DNA of 11,239 nt from the NCBI GenBank assembly GCA_902462525.1, contig CABQCA010000069.1, forward strand, positions 1 through 11,239, written 5' to 3'. Positions within the stretch are counted from its first letter, which is position 1. The number at the start of each line of letters is the position of its first letter. The DNA comes from an uncultured Porphyromonadaceae bacterium. Its GTDB lineage: Bacteria; Bacteroidota; Bacteroidia; Bacteroidales; Muribaculaceae. Positions 6,131-11,239 of this stretch are shown here, one piece after another. The notes beneath the pieces were generated by a model. The model was not told the origin of the DNA. It was given only the letters and a program-made list of their open reading frames with translations, and did not search any database. The position numbers and the translations under genes were made by a program.

Positions 6131-7158
6131 AAAAAACAACCGAAGAATACTACCGTATAATCAGCTATCTCTACGACACCCCCCCCCTTCCAGCCGACGT
6201 ACGCGCCGATTTTGACCGATGGATGCTTTGTCATGCCGATGACAACGACGCCATAGAAGCCATGCAGACTTTATGGAACAGAAATTTCGGACACTCGGAC
6301 CGCAACGTCGACAATGCCGATCTGATTTCGTTCATGACAATGCTGAACAATAAAATAGCCTCTGAAAAAAAGCCCGCTCCCGGCCGTCATTTACTACGGT
6401 ATGCAGCGGCTGTAGCAGTATTCCTTGTATCATCGGTCCTTATCTTCCTTGCCGGTACGACTATGGCCCCGGAAGTGACCAGTCTTGCCACCGCCGACGG
6501 ATCGGTAGGGCGATATACTCTTCCCGACGGTTCTACGGTGGTGCTCAACGCCAACAGCCGCCTCACATACACAAAGGGCGGCATCGCAGGAAGTTTCAGA
6601 CGCAAGGTGGAACTCGAAGGCGAAGCATATTTCGATGTAGTACGCGACAGCAGCCATCCCTTCACCGTCGACATATCAGATGCGACAGTGCGGGTACTCG
6701 GCACATCATTCGATGTACGTTCCTATGCCGGCTCAGGTACGACTGAGGTAGTACTTCTGAAAGGAAAAGTGAGCGTGACACCCAAATATGAAAGCCGCAG
6801 GGACAGTGCCGTCACCCTCACCCCCGGCATGATGCTGAGCATCGGCCGCAACAACGGCCAATGCACTGTAACGTCAGTCAATGCCACCGACTACTGTCAG
6901 TGGCACACACCGCGAATAAAACTCGAGAACAAGACACTCAGCGCTGTCCTGGTCAACATAGGCCGTCGCTATTGCCTTGATCTCGATCTGGATACCGATC
7001 TCGATCTCGACCGGCGACTTACTCTCACCCTCTCCACAGCCGACGAAATAGACCAGACGATGGCTGTAATAGCACGAATAGCCGGAATTGAGTACTCGAT
7101 AACGGGTTCTACTTTGCATATCAAACCTAATACCAACCTTATCACCAAACAACAATGA
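6127..7158 (+). CDS. FecR-family anti-sigma factor (inner-membrane signal relay)
   Basis: A 343-residue FecR-type protein. A cytoplasmic N-terminal part (1-86) of the kind that binds an ECF sigma factor precedes one transmembrane helix (about 89-110). Next comes the periplasmic FecR domain (about 118-215: TLPDGSTVVLNANSRL, then VELEGEAYFDV and VRVLGTSFDVRSY). A C-terminal domain resembling DUF4974 (about 272-338: ENKTLSAVLVNIGRRY to GIEYSI) should contact the STN domain of the transporter encoded next. ATG at 6127 is chosen because it gives the usual FecR N-terminus and overlaps the preceding stop as ATGA. The open frame continues 63 codons upstream inside the phosphoesterase gene, but that is chance. 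The stop again overlaps the SusC start by ATGA, so translation is probably coupled. No sigma-factor gene is adjacent. The gene carries a run of nine C and an Asp-Leu repeat, listed separately. Confidence 0.93.
   Translation: MKKTTEEYYRIISYLYDTPPLPADVRADFDRWMLCHADDNDAIEAMQTLWNRNFGHSDRNVDNADLISFMTMLNNKIASEKKPAPGRHLLRYAAAVAVFLVSSVLIFLAGTTMAPEVTSLATADGSVGRYTLPDGSTVVLNANSRLTYTKGGIAGSFRRKVELEGEAYFDVVRDSSHPFTVDISDATVRVLGTSFDVRSYAGSGTTEVVLLKGKVSVTPKYESRRDSAVTLTPGMMLSIGRNNGQCTVTSVNATDYCQWHTPRIKLENKTLSAVLVNIGRRYCLDLDLDTDLDLDRRLTLTLSTADEIDQTMAVIARIAGIEYSITGSTLHIKPNTNLITKQQ
6179..6187 (+). repeat. Nine-base poly-C tract inside the anti-sigma gene
   Basis: Nine consecutive C lie in codons 18-21 of the FecR gene (Thr-Pro-Pro-Leu). 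Gain of one C would bring a TGA at 6213-6215. Loss of one would bring a TAG at 6254-6256. Either would remove nearly the whole protein. Such tracts are prone to slippage and also to sequencing error. Confidence 0.9.
6976..7011 (+). repeat. Asp-Leu coding repeat in the FecR C-terminal domain
   Basis: Twelve codons, residues 284-295 of FecR, alternate Leu and Asp with one Thr in place of a Leu. The DNA is a near-tandem six-base repeat built on GATCTC. It falls at a strand and turn of the DUF4974-like domain where relatives usually carry mixed hydrophobic and acidic residues, so the fold may be unaffected, but the repeat number could vary. Confidence 0.8.
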
Positions 7159-10100
7159 ACCGACAACAGCCATGTTTCCGCCGTCGGCTCGCACTCGCAG
7201 CATTCTCCATGTTTATCGGAGCCGCCGCTTTCGGACAGACCGAACCGGTGACACTCGATGTGAAGGATATGCCGGTGCGCGACATTCTCAGTCTTATAGA
7301 GAAGAAAAGCACCTACACATTCGCTTATTCCGACACCGACCTGCCTGTAAACCGTAAATTCAGTATTCAGGCAGTAGACCGACCTATAGCCGAAGTACTG
7401 CATCAGATGCTGCCGGGTGCAGCAATTCATGTGGAAGAGAACAAGATAATACTGTCACAAGTGAGTAAAAGCCACAGCAAACAAGAAGCCGGCCAGAAAC
7501 AGGCCAAAGATTCCTGGCAACTCACAGGAACCGTCGTCGATGAAAACGGAGAGCCGCTGATCGGCGCTTCAGTCGTGGCAGGTGCAAGCCGAAGCGGCAT
7601 TGCAACCGATATCGACGGTAAGTTTACTCTTACAGTTCATGGCAAGAATCCGACTGTAACTGTGAGTTATGTCGGATATAAGACAAAGAATATAAAAGCA
7701 GAGCGCGGACGTAGCCTCAGGGTAACACTCGAACCGTCATCAGAAGTGCTCGGCGATGTCGTAGTGACTGCTCTCGGCATAACGCGTGAACAGAAATCGC
7801 TCGGCTACGCCGTGACAAGGGTAAGCTCCGATGAACTCACCAATTCCGTGTCGGGCAACTGGCTTAACGCACTCGACGGCAAAGTGGCAGGTATGAGCAC
7901 CACAGGAGCCGGCACAGGCCCCACAGGGTCTATGCGCGTAGTGCTTCGCGGCGACCAGTCGCTCAACTACGGTTCCAACGAAGCTCTTTTCGTGGTCGAC
8001 GGCGTTCCGGTCAATACCGGAGACCCCGGTACGGGTTCAGGCGGCGGCTACAGCAACTCTGATGCTCCGGTGGACTTCGGTAACGGTGCCTCTGAAATCA
8101 ATCCTGAAGATGTCGAAAGCGTATCGGTGCTGAAAGGGCCCGCAGCGACAGCGCTCTACGGCTCGCGCGCGGCAAACGGCGCCATCGTCATCACCACGAA
8201 GAGCGGCCGCGACACCAAAGGCGTCGGTGTGACACTCAATTCATCGGTAACTTTCGAACGAGCCGGATTCTGGCCTGATTTTCAGAAAGAATATGGTCCC
8301 GGCAACGACAACGGCTTCCTTGATTTCGCGTGCTGGAACTTTTCGAAAGACAATCCCGAAGGATTCGATCAGCCCCGAAACGCCTCGCGATATTCATTCG
8401 GCGAAAAATATGATGCCTCCAAACTCCGAAACCAGTTCAATTCCTACAACTGGGAGACAGGCGAATATACCCTCACACCTTTCGTCTACGCCGACGACTG
8501 GTACTCCGGTATTTTCCGCACAGGCACGACATTTAAAAACAATGTCACCATATCGTCGAACAATGGCAAAGGAACTTCCGCCCGCCTGTCGATAACCGAC
8601 ACCCACAACGAATGGATTCTCCCGAATACGGGCTACTCCAACCAGTCGGTATCGCTGTCGTTTTCCACGAAGATGAACAAATGGATAAAACTGACATCAA
8701 AAGTCAACTATCTGCACAAAGCGTCGGACAATCTTCCAATATCAGGCTACAACAACAATAACCCGCTCTATTATATTCTCTGGGGCACTACCAACAACTC
8801 AATGCAGCTTTATAAAGATGAGTATTTCAGCGGGCGCGCCAACAAGGAGAACTACGAGGGCGGCTGCAAAGACGGCAAAGGCATGGTCAACTCACTGGGC
8901 AACAGCCAGCCGGGCAACCCATACCAGCAACTTTACGAAGCGACCAACTCGATAAACAAAGACCGTGTCTATGGCAACGTTGCTGTCACAGTCACATTCC
9001 CTGTCAAAGGCCTGACGCTCGATCTGAGAGCCGGCACCGACATATCGGTCGATTTCCGTCAGCAAAAAAAGCCCTTCAGGACGCCGAGCTATAAATCGGG
9101 ATTTTACCGCGAACAGAACAACCGCGACATAGAGACCAATATCGATTTCATGCTCAAATACCGGAACAACCGTCTGTTCGACAAGCGACTCGACATAAAC
9201 GCCGCGTTCGGCGGCAACAATATGGAACGCCGCGTTTACCGAAACTCCACTACCCTGTCGAAACTGGGCGAAGAAGGAGTTTACAACACAAGCAATACCC
9301 CTACAGGCGAAAATCCGCGCATCTACAACTGGCGGTCCAAAAAGATAGTAAACTCCTTTTACGGATTTGTGAATCTGAGCTGGGCCAACACATACTTTCT
9401 CGATATTACGGCCCGCAACGACTGGTCGTCGGCGCTGAGCCGTCACAACTGGTCGTTCTTCTACCCATCGGTTTCGGGCAGCGTACTGCTCGATCAGCTT
9501 CTCAAGCTCGACAGCTCCCGTTTCAATATGCTCAAACTTCGTGCATCGTGGGCAAATGTAGGCAACGATACCTCTCCCTATACGCTTACCGACGCATATT
9601 CTCCTTCGAGCACATATCCCGGCTCTTACTCACTCCCCTCGTCGATGTCGAACTACTACATCAAGCCCGAAAATGTGGAAAGCTGGGAAGCCGGTATCGA
9701 AACACGCTTCTTCATGAACCGCATAGGCCTTGATGTCGCCTACTACGATTCGCGAACTACAAACCAAATAGTTAGCGCCGTCACCGATCCCATCATTGGC
9801 TATTCGAGCAAAAAAATCAACGCCGGTGAGATCCGCAACCGCGGCATCGAAATCGCCCTGCATGGCGTTCCGGTTCAGACCCGCGACTTCACATGGTCGG
9901 TCGACGTGAACTGGAGCCGCAACTGGAACAAACTTGTCAGCCTCGAAAACGGCTGGGATCCGCGAGTGCCGTTCCAGCAGGCTTCGAACATCGCCGGCAA
10001 ATATGTGCATTTCTACTCCTTCGTAGGCGAGGAAATGGGCTGGCTCTACGGCCGAGGCTATCAGCGGGCGCCGGAAGGAGCCTACTACCTCGATTCCGAC

Positions 10101-10754
10101 GGCAACAAAGTGGACTGCTCGGGCATGAAACTTGTAGATGCCAATACCGGTCATCCCGTTCTCGACGAAGCCGCAGACCGCCGGCTGGGCAAAATCAATC
10201 CTACATGGCGCGGAGGCCTGTCGATGAACCTGAGATATAAAAACATATCGGTATCGATGAACTTTACCGCACAGATGGGAGGTCATGCCTATTCCATGAC
10301 CCACGCAATCCTGGCCTATCAGGGCAAACTTACAAACTCTCTGCCCGGACGTGTCGACGGCCTTGTGGTAGAGGGCGTCAATGCAATAACAGCAGCCGAC
10401 GGCAGCATTTCGTATCAGCCGAACACCACAGTCACCGAAACCATCAACAAATACTACAACGGCTACGTCTTCCCGCGCGATAACGCTGAGGAAAACATAT
10501 TCAAAACCGACTTTCTTAAGTTCAAGGAGCTGCGAGTCGACTACTCGCTGCCAAAACGCGTATGCCGCAAAACAAAGGTACTCCAGTCGGCATCACTCGG
10601 CGCTTATGCCACCAATCTTTTCTGCCTCACCTCATTCCCTCTCTACGATCCGGAAGCCGGGGCTATGGTAGGCACAAATGTTTACAGCGGCCTCGAGGCA
10701 GGTGCGATGCCAATGACTCGCACATACGGCATCAATCTTAAACTCTCATTCTAA
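7155..10754 (+). CDS. SusC/RagA-like TonB-dependent outer-membrane transporter with STN domain
   Basis: A 1199-residue transporter. Signal peptide is residues 1-27 (basic start, hydrophobic core, AAAFG before Gln28). The STN signalling domain (about 30-105: VTLDVKDMPVRDILSLIEKK to ENKIILSQ) marks a transporter that signals through FecR to an ECF sigma factor. Next is a carboxypeptidase-regulatory-like domain (about 122-195: LTGTVVDENGEPLIGASVV to VSYVGYKT). The TonB plug follows (about 200-350: VVVTALGITREQKSLGYAV, FVVDGVPVN, VSVLKGPAATALYGSRAANGAIVITTKSG), then a long beta-barrel ending in Phe. The frame is intact and length is typical. The start ATG overlaps the FecR stop. Its partner SusD lipoprotein begins 15 bases downstream. 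The imported substrate cannot be read from the sequence; the upstream phosphodiesterase and phosphoesterase point to phosphate-bearing compounds (inference). Confidence 0.97.
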   Translation: MNRQQPCFRRRLALAAFSMFIGAAAFGQTEPVTLDVKDMPVRDILSLIEKKSTYTFAYSDTDLPVNRKFSIQAVDRPIAEVLHQMLPGAAIHVEENKIILSQVSKSHSKQEAGQKQAKDSWQLTGTVVDENGEPLIGASVVAGASRSGIATDIDGKFTLTVHGKNPTVTVSYVGYKTKNIKAERGRSLRVTLEPSSEVLGDVVVTALGITREQKSLGYAVTRVSSDELTNSVSGNWLNALDGKVAGMSTTGAGTGPTGSMRVVLRGDQSLNYGSNEALFVVDGVPVNTGDPGTGSGGGYSNSDAPVDFGNGASEINPEDVESVSVLKGPAATALYGSRAANGAIVITTKSGRDTKGVGVTLNSSVTFERAGFWPDFQKEYGPGNDNGFLDFACWNFSKDNPEGFDQPRNASRYSFGEKYDASKLRNQFNSYNWETGEYTLTPFVYADDWYSGIFRTGTTFKNNVTISSNNGKGTSARLSITDTHNEWILPNTGYSNQSVSLSFSTKMNKWIKLTSKVNYLHKASDNLPISGYNNNNPLYYILWGTTNNSMQLYKDEYFSGRANKENYEGGCKDGKGMVNSLGNSQPGNPYQQLYEATNSINKDRVYGNVAVTVTFPVKGLTLDLRAGTDISVDFRQQKKPFRTPSYKSGFYREQNNRDIETNIDFMLKYRNNRLFDKRLDINAAFGGNNMERRVYRNSTTLSKLGEEGVYNTSNTPTGENPRIYNWRSKKIVNSFYGFVNLSWANTYFLDITARNDWSSALSRHNWSFFYPSVSGSVLLDQLLKLDSSRFNMLKLRASWANVGNDTSPYTLTDAYSPSSTYPGSYSLPSSMSNYYIKPENVESWEAGIETRFFMNRIGLDVAYYDSRTTNQIVSAVTDPIIGYSSKKINAGEIRNRGIEIALHGVPVQTRDFTWSVDVNWSRNWNKLVSLENGWDPRVPFQQASNIAGKYVHFYSFVGEEMGWLYGRGYQRAPEGAYYLDSDGNKVDCSGMKLVDANTGHPVLDEAADRRLGKINPTWRGGLSMNLRYKNISVSMNFTAQMGGHAYSMTHAILAYQGKLTNSLPGRVDGLVVEGVNAITAADGSISYQPNTTVTETINKYYNGYVFPRDNAEENIFKTDFLKFKELRVDYSLPKRVCRKTKVLQSASLGAYATNLFCLTSFPLYDPEAGAMVGTNVYSGLEAGAMPMTRTYGINLKLSF

Positions 10755-10769
10755 TACCGATTATTTCAC

Positions 10770-11239
10770 ATGAATAAAATATCCAAAATAATCACAGGCC
10801 TTATAGGCACGGTGGTTTTTCTGGCCGGAATGTGCTCCTGCACCGACGATTTCGAAAAGACAAATACCGACCCCAATAAAATGAACGTCGGCGATCTCAA
10901 GCCCTACGGAATGTTCGAAAGTCTGTTTTACGGCACAGCCCGGCAGCAGTGTTACTACAGCTACTATTGGTCGGACGAACTCGTGCAGTTCACCGCCTGC
11001 ACGGCACTCACCGCACAGGAGCGCCACCGCTACAAGATTGTGGACAACGACTGGATTAACCTGTGGTCGAACTATGCCACCAAGGCAGCCAATGCGGTTC
11101 ACATGTACGAGCTCGCCGAAAAATGGGATGATGATGCCTGCCGTGCCATTGCTCTGACGCTGAAAGTGTACCTTATGTCGAACCCAGGGTTGACGCATCT
11201 TAATTTTTTACAACGTCAAAACTTTTTAATGCGTAAAGG
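10770..11239 (+). CDS. SusD/RagB-like lipoprotein, 5' part, apparently interrupted
   Basis: Start of a SusD-like surface lipoprotein that would cap the SusC barrel and bind substrate. ATG at 10770 begins a lipoprotein signal whose likely acylated Cys is residue 24 (MCSC, then TDDFEKTNTDPNKM, a typical SusD start). Helical TPR-like sequence follows (SLFYGTARQQ, then NLWSNYATKAANAVHMYELAEK, ALTLKVYLMSN). SusD relatives normally continue after this last segment with something like LTDMFGDVPYSEA. Here, after Asn138 (codon 11181-11183), the reading becomes PGLTHLNFLQRQNFLMRKG, which is not SusD-like, while base composition drops sharply to AT-rich. The frame has no stop before the window edge. The most likely reading is a gene broken by an inserted element, or a chimeric sequence end. 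Full family members are about 500 residues, so roughly a quarter is present. Confidence 0.85.
   Translation, partial: MNKISKIITGLIGTVVFLAGMCSCTDDFEKTNTDPNKMNVGDLKPYGMFESLFYGTARQQCYYSYYWSDELVQFTACTALTAQERHRYKIVDNDWINLWSNYATKAANAVHMYELAEKWDDDACRAIALTLKVYLMSNPGLTHLNFLQRQNFLMRK
11184..11239. mobile_element. Possible insertion-sequence end or assembly junction inside susD-like gene
   Basis: From about 11184 the sequence stops coding SusD and becomes AT-rich. It contains short internal inverted matches: TTGACG (11190-11195) with CGTCAA (11214-11219), and ACGCAT (11193-11198) with ATGCGT (11229-11234). This is what an IS terminus carrying promoter-like sequence can look like. No transposase is visible because the window ends, and I do not recognise the family. 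The exact junction could lie one or two bases either side. Confidence 0.4.

Noticed and set aside
9630..10304. 224-codon minus-strand frame opposite the SusC barrel
   Set aside because: Antisense shadow of a long intact gene; no family features.
10761..11198. 145-codon minus-strand frame opposite the SusD-like gene
   Set aside because: The plus strand encodes a convincing lipoprotein start and SusD sequence; the antisense frame has none.

Overview
The window looks like Bacteroidales chromosome, probably a gut lineage such as Muribaculaceae or a relative. The evidence is a SusC/SusD-type outer-membrane pair, a FecR-type anti-sigma factor with a DUF4974-like C-terminus, a Ser-type secreted S1 sulfatase, lipoprotein signals of the Bacteroidetes kind and little Shine-Dalgarno signal. 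The family-level placement is inference from style, not from a marker gene.

Layout. At the left edge, on the minus strand, lies the sensor half of an AraC-family regulator (11-517) that stops just before the expected DNA-binding domain. It is divergent from a membrane acyltransferase-3 gene (618-1784, plus). The roughly 100-bp gap between them holds a perfect 13-bp inverted repeat. The acyltransferase converges, with 3 bp between stop codons, on an exported sulfatase (1788-3338, minus). A divergent regulatory gap of about 220 bp follows. Then comes a tightly packed plus-strand operon: a secreted glycerophosphodiester phosphodiesterase (3558-4346), a calcineurin-like metallophosphoesterase lipoprotein (4400-6130), a FecR anti-sigma factor (6127-7158), a SusC-like TonB-dependent transporter with an N-terminal signalling (STN) domain (7155-10754), and a SusD-like lipoprotein (10770 to the edge). 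The last 56 bases no longer read as SusD and are AT-rich, as at an insertion-sequence junction.

How it may work. The operon reads as a SusCD uptake locus whose enzymes are phosphodiester and phosphomonoester hydrolases rather than glycosidases. A glycerophosphodiesterase would cut a glycerol-phosphate diester, the metallophosphoesterase would release phosphate or a head group, and SusCD would import the substrate or product. Candidate substrates are glycerophosphodiesters from phospholipids, or teichoic-acid-like polymers. The STN domain on SusC plus FecR imply surface signalling to an ECF sigma factor, but no sigma gene is present in the window. The divergent sulfatase could serve the same or a different sulfated substrate.

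No tRNA, rRNA, CRISPR array, complete mobile element or convincing rho-independent terminator was seen. No gene-free stretch exceeds 300 bases.
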